Positions 43,353-53,284 of a stretch of 64,000 nt of DNA are shown here, one piece after another. The position numbers were made by a program, and so were the translations under genes. Origin of the DNA: CAZYFH01 sp965249175 (GTDB lineage: Bacteria > Acidobacteriota > Vicinamibacteria > Vicinamibacterales > UBA8438). Under the pieces are notes generated by a model. It did no database searches, had not been told where the DNA came from, and was given only the letters and a program-made list of their open reading frames with translations. Position 1 is the first letter of the stretch, and each line of letters starts with the position of its first letter. Location: positions 2,418,001 to 2,482,000 of the forward strand of contig OZ252227.1 in NCBI GenBank assembly GCA_965249175.1. Reading direction: 5' to 3'.

Positions 43353-46282
43353 CCAGCGCCCGATGGGTTGCACTCGCGCTCGTCGCGACGACGCTTGTCC
43401 TTCGCCCGTGGGGCGGAATTGCGGCGAACGAAGCGGCACCTGCGCGCTTGATCGAGGTCAGCTCGCGGCCTGCGGGGACGGCGTTCGTGGTCGTGATCGA
43501 GGCGTCCGCGCCGGCCGCGTATACAACACATCAGCCGGATGACCGCACTGTGGTCGTCGAGCTCCGCAACGTCACCGCTGACGGCGCGCGGTTGCGCCTT
43601 GCCCCTGGCGGCCCTGTTGACGACGTCGAGATCGAGGGCGCGGAGACCGAGGGTCGGGCGGGGGGGGCGACCACGCGCGTTCGGCTCCTGCTCAGTCGTC
43701 CGTTGCCGTACTCGGTCAGCAGCTCGCGGAGCACCATCAGCATCGGTTTCGACTTCGACAAAGACGCGGTTGGCCCGGCCGCCGCGATCGTTGCCGCCGC
43801 GCCAGTGCCACCCGAGGCACCGGGTCCGACCAGCGGAGCGCCCGCGACGCAGTTGCAGGCGATCGAGACACTGCTCGATGCGTCGGCGGTCGTCGTGCGA
43901 CTTGAGGCCAACGGCATCCTGACCCCAAGCCGCATTCACGTGGCCGAGGACGCTCCGCCTCGGCTCGTGATCGACCTCCCGGAGGTGGAGTCAGCGGTCC
44001 CCGGCGCGACGCGCGTCGATGCGGGACCGATTCGCCAGATCAGGGTCGCGCCGCACAGTCATTCACCACTGGTCACCCGCAGCGTGTTCGACCTCGCGTC
44101 ACCCGCGCCGCATCGCGTCGAGGGCCTCGAGTCTCCGAACTCCGAGCTGCGGGTCATCTTCCCGCTCGACGACCCGATCGCGGCGGTAGCGCCACCAGCG
44201 GTCGAAGAGCAGCCGGCGGGAGCGCCGCGTTCACTCGCTGCACTGGCGGCATCTTCACCGACAGGCACGCTCGATTCCGTGCCGGAAGGCCCGGCAGGAC
44301 AAGCAGAGGCAGCACCCGCAGTATCCGCCAACACGATTCTGCTCGATCCGTTGGCCGCCTTGCGCGTACCCCGCCCGGTGAGTGCGGCGCAGGACGCCGC
44401 AGTGACCGGCCTGCTGGCTGAGTTGGCCTCTGCGACGAATACCGAACCTGGGCCGGCGCCGGCCACGCCCAACGAGCGTGAGCTCGCTCGGTCAACGCCG
44501 ACCGAATCCGAGCGGGCGATGGCGGTTGCAGAGGCAACGACGCCGCTTCCGCCGAATCGTGACAGAGACATCGAGCCCACGGACGTCCCGGTCGTCGAGG
44601 TTGTCCCGGTGGCAGCGCCGCCGGAGACAGACATTCTTGCACCACGCGTCGACCCGCTCGCGGCTCTGACGACGACGACCCCCGAGTCGGTCGTGGCGGA
44701 GCTGCCTGCGGCAACGCCGACCCTCGAATCACCACCCGCCGTCGCGCCGCGTATCCCTGAAACGCTGGTCGCGGCGGTCGCGGAACCGACACGGCCAACC
44801 GCGCACCGGACACAGCTCACACTCCCGGCTACGCCGCCCGCCTTCGTAGCGGCCGGCGCCCCGGCGAGCCCGGGCGCGATCCCGCGGCCAGGTCTGACGG
44901 CCCCACGCCGATTTTCCGCCGAGGTGCCGACGACGCGATTCATCCGCCGCGCGGGTGCCTCCAGTCGACCGCGGGTCCAGGTCACCCAGCAGAGGCTGGG
45001 CGCCGGCCGCCAGTACACCGGTAGTCCCGTGACGATGGACTTCCAGAATGCCGACCTCCGGTCCGTGCTCCGGACGTTCGCGGAGATCAGCGGGCTCAAC
45101 ATCGTGATCGACCCGCAGGTGCAGGGAAGCGTCGACGTGGCGCTCGTCGACGTGCCGTGGGACCAGGCGTTCGACATCATCCTGCGGGCGAATCAGCTCG
45201 GCTATGACGTCGATGGCACGGTCGTCCGGATCGCGCCCCTGATGACCTTGGCCGACGAGGAACGGCAACGCAGGGAGCTGGCCGAGGAGCAGGCTCTGGC
45301 CGGAGCGCTGGAGGTCATGACGCGTACCCTCAGCTACGCGCGGGCCGCTGACCTCGCCGACCTCGTCACGCAGGCCGTCCTGTCATCCCGTGGCCAGGTA
45401 CAGATCGACGTGCGGACGAACACGCTGATCATCACCGACCTGCAGAACAATCTCCTGGACGCCGAGGAGCTACTCCAGACCCTCGACCGCCCTGAGCCGC
45501 AGGTGGAAATCGAAGCCCGCATCGTCCAGGCGCGGCAGAGCTATGCGCGTGAGCTCGGTGTTCAGTGGGGCGTCTCCGGCCGCGTGGCGCCCGACATCGG
45601 CAACACCACCCCGCTGACGTTCCCCAACCGCGGCAACGTCACTGGCCGCGTCGGGGGCTCACAGGGACCGTTCCCTGTGGACGGGCGGGCACTCGAGAGC
45701 GAGACCACGGGAACAGCCGTCGACCTCGGTGCGCCCGGTCGGACGTCGGCGTTGGGGCTCACACTCGGCGCGGTCGACGGCTCGCTGAACCTGGATATCG
45801 TCCTGTCGGCGGCGGAGGGTGAAGGCCAGGTGGAGATCCTCTCGAATCCGCGGATCACGACGCAGAACAACGTCCAGGCCACGATCATCCAGGGTGACCA
45901 GATCCCGATACAGACCGTCGCCAACAATACGGTGACCGTCCAGTTCAAGGACGCGGCGCTGCGCCTCGCGGTGACGCCGCAGATCACGGCGGCGGACACC
46001 GTGATCATGCAGATCGAGATCGACAACGACTTTGCCAACTTTGGTGAGGCGGTGAACGGCATCCCGCCGATCGTCACGCAGCGGGCCATCACGACCGTCC
46101 AGGTGGCCAACGGCGACACGACGGTGATCGGCGGCATCTACGAAAGCGACCGTCAGCGGCGAAACGACCGCGTGCCCGGACTCAGCCGGATCCCGCTTCT
46201 GGGATGGCTGTTCAGGCGCGACACCGATGCGGAGAACACCGACGAGCTGTTGATCTTCCTGACGCCATACATCGTCCGTTGA
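43349..46282 (+). CDS. pilQ: Type IV pilus secretin PilQ
   Basis: 977 residues forming the outer-membrane pilus pore. N-terminal signal, AMIN-type domains (about 30-130 and 165-265) that bind peptidoglycan, a long Pro/Ala/Thr-rich linker (about 280-555), STN/N0 (VTMDFQNADLRSVLRTFAEI, about 562-625), N1, and the secretin domain ending RIPLLGWLFRRD and ELLIFLTPYIVR. The linker makes it longer than typical PilQ. GTG start overlaps pilP. Confidence 0.95.
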   Translation: MTSARWVALALVATTLVLRPWGGIAANEAAPARLIEVSSRPAGTAFVVVIEASAPAAYTTHQPDDRTVVVELRNVTADGARLRLAPGGPVDDVEIEGAETEGRAGGATTRVRLLLSRPLPYSVSSSRSTISIGFDFDKDAVGPAAAIVAAAPVPPEAPGPTSGAPATQLQAIETLLDASAVVVRLEANGILTPSRIHVAEDAPPRLVIDLPEVESAVPGATRVDAGPIRQIRVAPHSHSPLVTRSVFDLASPAPHRVEGLESPNSELRVIFPLDDPIAAVAPPAVEEQPAGAPRSLAALAASSPTGTLDSVPEGPAGQAEAAPAVSANTILLDPLAALRVPRPVSAAQDAAVTGLLAELASATNTEPGPAPATPNERELARSTPTESERAMAVAEATTPLPPNRDRDIEPTDVPVVEVVPVAAPPETDILAPRVDPLAALTTTTPESVVAELPAATPTLESPPAVAPRIPETLVAAVAEPTRPTAHRTQLTLPATPPAFVAAGAPASPGAIPRPGLTAPRRFSAEVPTTRFIRRAGASSRPRVQVTQQRLGAGRQYTGSPVTMDFQNADLRSVLRTFAEISGLNIVIDPQVQGSVDVALVDVPWDQAFDIILRANQLGYDVDGTVVRIAPLMTLADEERQRRELAEEQALAGALEVMTRTLSYARAADLADLVTQAVLSSRGQVQIDVRTNTLIITDLQNNLLDAEELLQTLDRPEPQVEIEARIVQARQSYARELGVQWGVSGRVAPDIGNTTPLTFPNRGNVTGRVGGSQGPFPVDGRALESETTGTAVDLGAPGRTSALGLTLGAVDGSLNLDIVLSAAEGEGQVEILSNPRITTQNNVQATIIQGDQIPIQTVANNTVTVQFKDAALRLAVTPQITAADTVIMQIEIDNDFANFGEAVNGIPPIVTQRAITTVQVANGDTTVIGGIYESDRQRRNDRVPGLSRIPLLGWLFRRDTDAENTDELLIFLTPYIVR

Positions 46283-46303
46283 GTACGGCCGGGAACGAAA
46301 ACC

Positions 46304-46966
46304 ATGACTCGAAACACACCGACAATCGATCATCGCGGGCCGATCGGGCGCCGCGCGGCATCGCGGGTCGCGCTCATTGGGCTCTGTGTCCCGCTCTTCG
46401 CGTCGTGCGTCAACGACGGGATCACGAGTTCGCGTGCGAGCACGAACCTGATCATCGAGCGCATCGGCGCGGCCCCCGGTGGGTCGAATCTGGATCCGAT
46501 CAACACCTATCTGCAGTCCGACGTGCTGACATTTGGTGGCGTCTTCGAGGACGTCGGCCGCGTCACGCTACGACTGTCGTTCAAGGACCCAGGGACCTCG
46601 GAGAACCCGGCGTCGCCGACCACCGCCAACTTCATCACGGTCAGGCGGTATCACATTCGCTACGTGCGCGGCGACGGACGGAACACGCCGGGTGTCGACG
46701 TGCCGTATCCGTGGTGGGGCGGCGTTACGACAACGGCATTGTCCGGCATCCAGACGGCCGAGTTCACCCTCGTGCGCGCGTCCTCCAAGCTGGAGCCGCC
46801 GCTCCGGGAGCTCGCTGGCGGCGGCGGACAGATCATTATCAACACGATCGCCGAGATCACGTTCTACGGCACCGACCAGACGGGCGCGGAGGTGTCCGCC
46901 CTCGGCACCATCGGCGTCAACTTCGCGGATTGGGCGGATCCGATGACGACGGAGCCGGATCCGTAG
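46304..46966 (+). CDS. Uncharacterised lipoprotein downstream of pilQ
   Basis: 220 residues with a basic n-region and a lipobox-like LFASC (VALIGLCVPLFASCVNDG, Cys about 37). The mature part is beta-rich. 21 bp after pilQ, so probably co-transcribed; an outer-membrane or pilus-associated accessory role is inferred from position. No family recognised. Confidence 0.65.
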   Translation: MTRNTPTIDHRGPIGRRAASRVALIGLCVPLFASCVNDGITSSRASTNLIIERIGAAPGGSNLDPINTYLQSDVLTFGGVFEDVGRVTLRLSFKDPGTSENPASPTTANFITVRRYHIRYVRGDGRNTPGVDVPYPWWGGVTTTALSGIQTAEFTLVRASSKLEPPLRELAGGGGQIIINTIAEITFYGTDQTGAEVSALGTIGVNFADWADPMTTEPDP

Positions 46967-47023
46967 GCCGGCTAGCCGGACCTTCGGCCACGGCAACACG
47001 GGAGAGGACCAGAGAAGGACGAC

Positions 47024-48514
47024 ATGCAGTCAGCAGAGCACACCGGGTGGCGACGATCCTCACGGCTCGCAGTAGCCGCCGTGGTGGCGGTCGGGCTGAC
47101 AGGTGTCGCTGCCTGCGTCCAGGGCACAGCGGATCAGCCGCCGCTGTCTGGACCATCGGCGCTCGGCATCTCGCTGACGCTCCAGGCGAATCCTGACGTG
47201 TTGCCGCTCGACGGCTCTGCCCAGTCGAGAATCGAGGCGCTGGCGCGCGACGAGAACGGCAACCCGACAGCGAACCTCAAGCTCCTCATCCAGATCGTGG
47301 TCCAGACGGCCAGCGGTGCGCAGTTTACCGACATTGGTAACCTGACCGGCCTTCGGCCCGACAAGACGGTGCTGACTGGGAGCGATGGCCGCGCGTTCTT
47401 TTCGTATACGGCGCCCCTGGCGTCCGCCAACCCGGCTGGCTCGTCCGACTCAGGTAGCACGGTGACGATTCAGGTCACGCCGTCCGACCCGAACGTTCCA
47501 AACTTCGCGAACGCCATCGGACGGTCGCTCGTGATCCGTCTCGTACCGCCGGGCACCGTGATCCCGTTGTTCAACGTTCTCGCGGGCTTCACGTTCACGC
47601 CGAACCCGCCCGCGGCCAGGGACCAGACGCAGTTCACGGCGCAGTACTGCGACGTGACGGGTGGCGCGCCGCCGACCTGTGTGAGCGACCCGAATCGCAT
47701 CATCAGCTCCTTTGCGTGGGATTTCGCCGATGGCAGCACGGGTAACGGCCAGGTCGTCACGCACATTTTCGACGCGACCGGCAACTACCCCGTCCGGTTG
47801 ACGGTCTCCGACGCGTACAGTCGGGCGACGAGTGCAACGTTGACTGTGCCGGTCGGGGCAGCCACGACACCGGTGGCCGCGTTCGACGTCTCGCCGGACG
47901 CGCCGCACGAGGGCGACACCGTCTTCTTCGATGCCAGCCGCTCCACGTCCGGTCGGCCGATCGTGTCGTACGACTGGGTGTTCGGCGACGGCACGACGGG
48001 CATCGGGCGAACGACGACCCACGTCTATGCGCTGGAGGACACCTACGCCGTCACGTTGACGGTCACCGATGACCGAGGTGCTACGGGAAGCGTCAACGTG
48101 GACGTCGTCGTGGGCGATCCAGACCCGACGGCGGCCATCAGCTTTTCTCCGCAGGCGCCGGCTGTGGGGCAGACGGTCTTCTTCAGCGCCGAGGAATCCG
48201 AAGCAATTCCGGGGCGTACGTTGGTTCACCATCGGTGGATCTTCGGTGACGGCAGCGCTGCGCAAGAAGCCGGACAGAACGCCTCGCATGCCTACAGTGC
48301 CGCTGGGACCTACGAGGTCATACTCGAGGTGACCGATGATTTCGGGAACACTGACACCGCGACAGCGACGGTCGTCGTGGGCGACGTCGCCGGCCTCGCA
48401 GCGACGTTCACCGCATCGCCCAGCCCGTCGACGGTCGGAACGACGGTGACGCTCGATGCCTCCGGTTCGACGCCGGGCGACGGCGCGACGATCACGAACT
48501 ACCGGTGGGTTTGA
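47024..48514 (+). CDS. PKD-repeat lipoprotein, fourth repeat truncated
   Basis: 496 residues. Signal with lipobox VAACVQG (Cys about 31), an Ig-like N-terminal domain (50-175), then PKD domains with the WxFxDG motif: FAWDFADGSTG, YDWVFGDGTTG, HRWIFGDGSAA. The fourth ends abruptly at ITNYRWV, exactly where FGDG should follow; the next bases read stop-Gly-Thr-Pro-Ser-Val. Surface adhesion-type protein, likely shortened by mutation or deletion. Confidence 0.75.
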   Translation: MQSAEHTGWRRSSRLAVAAVVAVGLTGVAACVQGTADQPPLSGPSALGISLTLQANPDVLPLDGSAQSRIEALARDENGNPTANLKLLIQIVVQTASGAQFTDIGNLTGLRPDKTVLTGSDGRAFFSYTAPLASANPAGSSDSGSTVTIQVTPSDPNVPNFANAIGRSLVIRLVPPGTVIPLFNVLAGFTFTPNPPAARDQTQFTAQYCDVTGGAPPTCVSDPNRIISSFAWDFADGSTGNGQVVTHIFDATGNYPVRLTVSDAYSRATSATLTVPVGAATTPVAAFDVSPDAPHEGDTVFFDASRSTSGRPIVSYDWVFGDGTTGIGRTTTHVYALEDTYAVTLTVTDDRGATGSVNVDVVVGDPDPTAAISFSPQAPAVGQTVFFSAEESEAIPGRTLVHHRWIFGDGSAAQEAGQNASHAYSAAGTYEVILEVTDDFGNTDTATATVVVGDVAGLAATFTASPSPSTVGTTVTLDASGSTPGDGATITNYRWV

Positions 48515-48551
48515 GGCACGCCGAGCGTCGCGGCAGCAGGCAGAAAGACCG

Positions 48552-49457
48552 ATGGCGGACACGCGCCTCGAAGAGCTACGACGGCGCGTCGAGCTCAACC
48601 CCGCGTCGCCCGCCTTCGCGGCGCTCGCGGAGGAGTACCGCAAGGTTGGTCAGTTCGACGAGGCGATCGCGACGGCGCGCACTGGCTTGGAACGGTTCCC
48701 TACCTATCTGTCTGCGCGCGTGACCCTCGGCCGATCCCTGATCGAGATCAACGAGCTGGAAGAAGCGCGGACACACCTCGAAGGGGTCGTCAGTGAGGCC
48801 CCGGACAACCTCGCGGCCATCCGTGCGCTGGCCGATATCCACCGCCGGCTCGAGGAACCAACAGAGGACACGGAAGTCGACGTCCTGGCCGCGGCGCTCG
48901 ACGAACGGGTCGGAGGCGACGAGAGCCCGGCAGCTGAGCCGGCGCTTTCGGCTACAGCCGAGACGAATTCGGGTGCGGCGGTTCCGACGGGAAACGCAAG
49001 TCCCGATTCGACGATGCTCGATGACGTGGAGGGGCTCGAAGCGCTGCTCGCCCCGCTGATGGGCACCCTGGAAGAGGCAACGGCGTCGAGCGCGCGGGCG
49101 GATGAAGGAACAAAGGACGATCTGTCGGAACTGGATGCCCTGCTCGGTGGGGTCGCAGACATCGGTGGCGGCGCCCCGGAGACGAGCACGACGCCGGCGG
49201 GGGAGGAGATGACGGACCTCGCGTCCATCATTGTGCAGGGGGCGGAGACACCACCACCTGCGCCGGAGTTCGCGGTCCCGCCCGCCGCGCCCTCGCCACC
49301 GGCGGAACCGATTGAGGTGTCGGCGGCGGCGCTTGAGGCGTTGGACCTGGCGCCTGAGGCGCTGGACGACGATCCCCGGGTCCTCGCGGGGCTACAGCGT
49401 TTCCTGGATGCGGTGGTGGCGCAGCGCGCCGGGCGCCGGAAACCGCCAATGGATTAG
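48552..49457 (+). CDS. TPR-containing protein
   Basis: 301 residues from ATG 48552. TPRs at about 10-110 (PAFAALAEEYRKVGQFDEAI, LSARVTLGRSLIEINELEEA), then an acidic Ala/Pro/Thr-rich low-complexity region (120-270) and a short C-terminal helix (LAGLQRFLDAVVAQRAG). Similar in plan to the gene at 5129. Co-directional with the pilus genes and M24 peptidase; role unknown. Confidence 0.75.
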   Translation: MADTRLEELRRRVELNPASPAFAALAEEYRKVGQFDEAIATARTGLERFPTYLSARVTLGRSLIEINELEEARTHLEGVVSEAPDNLAAIRALADIHRRLEEPTEDTEVDVLAAALDERVGGDESPAAEPALSATAETNSGAAVPTGNASPDSTMLDDVEGLEALLAPLMGTLEEATASSARADEGTKDDLSELDALLGGVADIGGGAPETSTTPAGEEMTDLASIIVQGAETPPPAPEFAVPPAAPSPPAEPIEVSAAALEALDLAPEALDDDPRVLAGLQRFLDAVVAQRAGRRKPPMD

Positions 49458-49469
49458 GTCGGCATTCCG

Positions 49470-50618
49470 ATGGCGGGTGGACGTCTCGCCGATCCGAACC
49501 GTCTTGCCGCTCGGCTTGGGCATGTGCGGTCGGCGTGTGACCGACTCGAGGTGGATGCGCTCGTCGTCACACACCTTCCCCACCTTTTCTATCTTTCCAA
49601 CCTGCGCGCCAGCGCCGGCATCCTGGTCGTGACTCGCACCGGCGGTGTGCTCATCGTCGACTTCCGCTATCGCACGGCGGTTGCGACGCTCTTCGCCACC
49701 GGGAACGGCCCGGACGGCATCGACGTGGTGGACGTCGAGGGGTCCTATGAGGAAACGCTCCGGCAGGTCGTGCGCGACGCGGGGTGGGGGCGAGTCGGGT
49801 TCGAGGCCGAGCATTGCAGCGTGCATCGCTGGCAATGGCTCGGCCGGTCGGTGGATGCGGCGCTCGTCGCGACCGATGGCGTCGTTGAGGCCGCGCGGAT
49901 GATAAAGGACGAGCACGAGATCGGGATCTTGCGCACCGGAGGCGGCATGATCGCGGGGATGGTGGAGCAGGTGCGCGAGCTGGCGCGCCGCGGGCGAACG
50001 GAGCGGGCGGTTGCCGCCGACATCGACACGGCGCTGTGCGCAGCCGGCTTCGAGCGACCGGCCTTCGAGACCATCGTCGCCGGTGGTCCCAACAGCGCTC
50101 TGCCGCACGCGCACCCGACGGAGCGTCTGCTGACCGATGGAGACCTGGTGGTCCTGGACTTCGGCGGCGTGCACCACGGATACTGTCTCGACCTGACCCG
50201 GACGCTGTGCATCGGGAGGCCCGAGCCGGAGCCCGCGCGCCTTCATCAGGCGGTCGCCAACGCGCATCTGGCTGCCGTTCGGATCGTACGTCCGGGTGTG
50301 GCTGCGAGCCAGGTGGATGGCGCAGCGCGAACCGCGCTCGCCGCGCACGGCCTGGACGACGCGTTCGGGCACAGCACCGGTCACGGCCTGGGGATAGAGG
50401 TCCATGAGCTCCCGCGGATCGGTCGGGCGCCGTCCAGCGCGACTGCGACCCTCCACCCCAGTGCCGATGTGATCCTGGCGCCGGGCATGGTGTTCACGAT
50501 CGAGCCGGGCGTCTATGTGCCGGGGGTGGGTGGCGTTCGTATCGAGGACGACGTGCTGGTGACGGCCGACGGTTGCGAGATGCTCACCGAATCGCCCCGA
50601 CAGCTCGACGTCCGCTGA
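49470..50618 (+). CDS. M24 family aminopeptidase (Xaa-Pro type)
   Basis: 382 residues. Creatinase-like N-terminal domain (1-145) and pita-bread catalytic domain. Metal ligands: Asp in VVLDFGGVHHG, Asp in CLDLTRTLCIG, His in GHSTGHGLGIEVHELPR, Glu in FTIEPGVYVPG and Glu in VRIEDDVLV. Located just before accB-accC, a common arrangement for pepQ-like genes (with efp in many genomes, absent here). Confidence 0.92.
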   Translation: MAGGRLADPNRLAARLGHVRSACDRLEVDALVVTHLPHLFYLSNLRASAGILVVTRTGGVLIVDFRYRTAVATLFATGNGPDGIDVVDVEGSYEETLRQVVRDAGWGRVGFEAEHCSVHRWQWLGRSVDAALVATDGVVEAARMIKDEHEIGILRTGGGMIAGMVEQVRELARRGRTERAVAADIDTALCAAGFERPAFETIVAGGPNSALPHAHPTERLLTDGDLVVLDFGGVHHGYCLDLTRTLCIGRPEPEPARLHQAVANAHLAAVRIVRPGVAASQVDGAARTALAAHGLDDAFGHSTGHGLGIEVHELPRIGRAPSSATATLHPSADVILAPGMVFTIEPGVYVPGVGGVRIEDDVLVTADGCEMLTESPRQLDVR

Positions 50619-50633
50619 CGAAACATCAACATC

Positions 50634-51101
50634 ATGGCGCTGTCCGACCTGGACGAGATCACGCGGCTCCTCGGGCTGATGTCCGAGTACGACCTCGACG
50701 AGCTCGAGGTCGAGCGCGACGGTGCGCGCGTCCGGATCAAGCGGCGCCCGGCTGGAGCGATCGCGCGCGCCTCGAGCGACGCGGCCGACGAGGCCGCGCG
50801 CGGGACCGCATCCACCGACATCGATCTCCGCGTCGTTGGGGAGGATGCTGCGGCGGTTCATGTGCGCGTCGTGAAAGCCCCGATCGTCGGGACGGTCTAT
50901 CGGGCGCCCGAACCGGACGCGGTCCCGTTCGTGGAGCTGGGGAGCCGCGTGCGGACAGGGCAGGTCCTCTGCCTCATCGAGGCCATGAAGCTGATGAACG
51001 AGATCGACGCAGAGGATGATGGGGAGATCGTGGAGATCTTCGTCGAGAACGAACAGGCCGTGCAGTACGGCGACCGGCTGTTCGCGATCAAGACCGGGTG
51101 A
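50634..51101 (+). CDS. accB: Acetyl-CoA carboxylase biotin carboxyl carrier protein
   Basis: 155 residues. N-terminal helical part, flexible Ala-rich linker and a C-terminal biotinyl domain with the biotinylated Lys in CLIEAMKLMNEIDAE and the thumb region PEPDAVPFVELGSRV. First step of fatty acid synthesis together with AccC. Confidence 0.95.
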   Translation: MALSDLDEITRLLGLMSEYDLDELEVERDGARVRIKRRPAGAIARASSDAADEAARGTASTDIDLRVVGEDAAAVHVRVVKAPIVGTVYRAPEPDAVPFVELGSRVRTGQVLCLIEAMKLMNEIDAEDDGEIVEIFVENEQAVQYGDRLFAIKTG

Positions 51102-51259
51102 CTGCGGAGTCGTCCAGTGCGGGTGCGGAGTGCGCACATCCCGGAAGAAACCGTCTGCCTGTAGCGAGGCGAAGCGTCCCTGCTCTGAAAGCAGAACAGT
51201 GTTCTCCGAGGCGAGCCGGTTTCTGGAGGGATGTGCGCGACCAGCGCCGAGTCTGACCG

Positions 51260-52636
51260 ATGTTCAAGAAGATCTTGATCGCCAACCGCGGAGAGGTGGC
51301 CCTCCGGGTTCTCGCCGCGTGTCGCGAGCTGGAGATCACGCCGGTGGCGGTCTATTCCGTTGCGGACCGCCGGGCCCGGCACGTCCGACTGGCTGATGAA
51401 TGCGTGTGCATCGGGCCCGCGTCGCCGGTCGACAGCTATTTGAGCGTTGCAGCGATCGTCGAGGCGGCGGTGCAAACGCAGGCCGACGCCGTCCACCCGG
51501 GCTATGGATTCCTCGCCGAGAGCGCCGCGCTCTCGGACGCGTGCACGGCGCGTGACATAGCCTTTATTGGTCCGCCCTCGGCGGTGCTGCGCCTCACGGG
51601 TGACAAGGTGGGCGCCCGCGCTGCGATGCGTGACGCGGGGCTCTCGGTCGTGCCCGGGACCCACGCGCCGATCGAGACAACGGCACGGTTGCATGACGCC
51701 GCGCGCGGCCTCGGATACCCGGTGATCATCAAGTCGCGCGCGGGCGGCGGCGGCCGTGGTTTACGAGTGGTCGACGGACCCGACGCGATCGAACAGGCCT
51801 GGGCGACCGCCGGCCGCGAGGCGAAGGCGTCATGTGGGGACGGTCGGCGGTATCTCGAACGCCATCTCGCGTCGTCGCGGCACATCGAGGTCCAGGTCCT
51901 GGCGGACGACACCGGGGCGCTGATTCTGCTCGGCGAGCGCGAATGCTCGATCCAACGTCGACATCAGAAGATCCTCGAGGAGTCGCCGTCGGTCGCGCTC
52001 GACGATTCCGCACGCGATGAGCTGGGTCGGCAGGTGGCCGACGCCGCGCGGGCGGTCGGGTACCGCAACGCCGGGACCTTCGAGTTCCTCCGGGATGAGG
52101 AGGGCCAGCTCCACTTCCTCGAAGTGAACGCGAGACTGCAGGTCGAGCACCCGGTCACGGAGATGGTGACCGGTGTCGACATCGTGAAGGAGCAGATTCG
52201 TATCGCCTCAGGCAGTGGCCTCTCGGTACGGCAGGCGGACGTGACCTCGTCCGGTCACGCCATCGAATGCCGCGTGAACGCGGAGAGCCCGCTCACCGGT
52301 CGGCCGACGCCCGGGGTCATCACGGCGTTCAGCGTGCCGGCCGGGCACGGTCCCGGCGTCCGGGTCGACACCGCCATGGAAGCCGGCTGCGAGGTGACGC
52401 CGCACTACGACTCGCTGGTGGCGAAGGTGATCACACACGGGCGCGACCGCGCGGAGGCGATCGCCCGGATGCGACGGGTGCTGCGGACGGCCGTCATCGA
52501 AGGGATCGAGACCACGATTCCCCTGCATCTGCGCATCCTCGACGACCCTGACTTTCGCGCGGGGAATCTCACCACAGCGTTTCTCGAGCGATTCGTGGTC
52601 GAGGCGGGCGCGGACGCACGGGGCCTCGAGTCCTGA
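51260..52636 (+). CDS. accC: Acetyl-CoA carboxylase biotin carboxylase subunit
   Basis: 458-residue ATP-grasp enzyme: MFKKILIANRGEVALRVLAA, HPGYGFLAESAAL, KSRAGGGGRGLRVVDG, LGERECSIQRRHQKILEESP and EVNARLQVEHPVTEMVTGVD. Carboxylates biotin on AccB. A 158-bp spacer separates it from accB without a clear promoter. Confidence 0.96.
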   Translation: MFKKILIANRGEVALRVLAACRELEITPVAVYSVADRRARHVRLADECVCIGPASPVDSYLSVAAIVEAAVQTQADAVHPGYGFLAESAALSDACTARDIAFIGPPSAVLRLTGDKVGARAAMRDAGLSVVPGTHAPIETTARLHDAARGLGYPVIIKSRAGGGGRGLRVVDGPDAIEQAWATAGREAKASCGDGRRYLERHLASSRHIEVQVLADDTGALILLGERECSIQRRHQKILEESPSVALDDSARDELGRQVADAARAVGYRNAGTFEFLRDEEGQLHFLEVNARLQVEHPVTEMVTGVDIVKEQIRIASGSGLSVRQADVTSSGHAIECRVNAESPLTGRPTPGVITAFSVPAGHGPGVRVDTAMEAGCEVTPHYDSLVAKVITHGRDRAEAIARMRRVLRTAVIEGIETTIPLHLRILDDPDFRAGNLTTAFLERFVVEAGADARGLES

Positions 52637-52651
52637 CCGGTAGTCGGACCG

Positions 52652-53284
52652 ATGCGCCTCTCGCCGCTGTACGCGATCGTCGACGCAGACACCGCGACGG
52701 CGCACGGGTGGGGGGTCGTCGACCTCGCGCGTGCGTATCTCGCGGGTGGGGCGCGGTGCCTCCAGCTCCGCGGCGGGGACCGACCCACGGGGGCGCTCCT
52801 CGAATGGTGCGATCAGATCGTCGCGTGCGCCGCGCGGTACGGCGCGACCGTGATCGTCAACGATCGTCCGGACGTCGCGCGGATTGCCGGCGCCGACGGC
52901 GTGCACGTGGGGCAGCAGGACCAGCCGGTTGCCGTCGTCCGCCGCCAGCTCGGCCCACGCGGTTTCATTGGTCTATCGACGCACACCCCGGACGAGATTG
53001 CGGCCGCCCAGTCCGAGCCGCCCGACTACCTCGCGTTCGGCCCGGTGTTTGGCACGGTCACGAAGGAGACGGGATACACGGCGACTGGACTGTCGGCGCT
53101 ACGACGGGCCGCTTCCCGCGGGCGACCGGTCGTGGCCATTGGCGGGATCACGCTCGAGCGCGCGCAGGCCGTCCTCGACGCTGGCGCGTCCGCCGTCGCG
53201 GTGATCGCCGATCTGGTGGGTCACGGCGATCCGGAACGGCGCGTGCGCGCCTATGTCGATGCGCTCGGAGACGATCCGAAGTAG
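52652..53284 (+). CDS. Thiamine-phosphate synthase family protein, paralogue 2
   Basis: 210 residues with the ThiE barrel: LQLRGGDRPTG, VIVNDRPDVARIAGADGVHV, GLSTHTPDEIAAA, FGPVFGTVTKETGY and VVAIGGITLERA. The canonical QxREK segment reads QLRGGD, so the pyrimidine/phosphate site is altered relative to paralogue 1. Either could be ThiE or a TenI-like or damaged-substrate variant. 3' end overlaps the convergent symporter by 34 nt. Confidence 0.8.
   Translation: MRLSPLYAIVDADTATAHGWGVVDLARAYLAGGARCLQLRGGDRPTGALLEWCDQIVACAARYGATVIVNDRPDVARIAGADGVHVGQQDQPVAVVRRQLGPRGFIGLSTHTPDEIAAAQSEPPDYLAFGPVFGTVTKETGYTATGLSALRRAASRGRPVVAIGGITLERAQAVLDAGASAVAVIADLVGHGDPERRVRAYVDALGDDPK

Noticed and set aside
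49392..51137. A 581-codon minus-strand open frame
   Set aside because: Antisense to the M24 peptidase and accB, both with clear catalytic motifs; no domain seen in the shadow.
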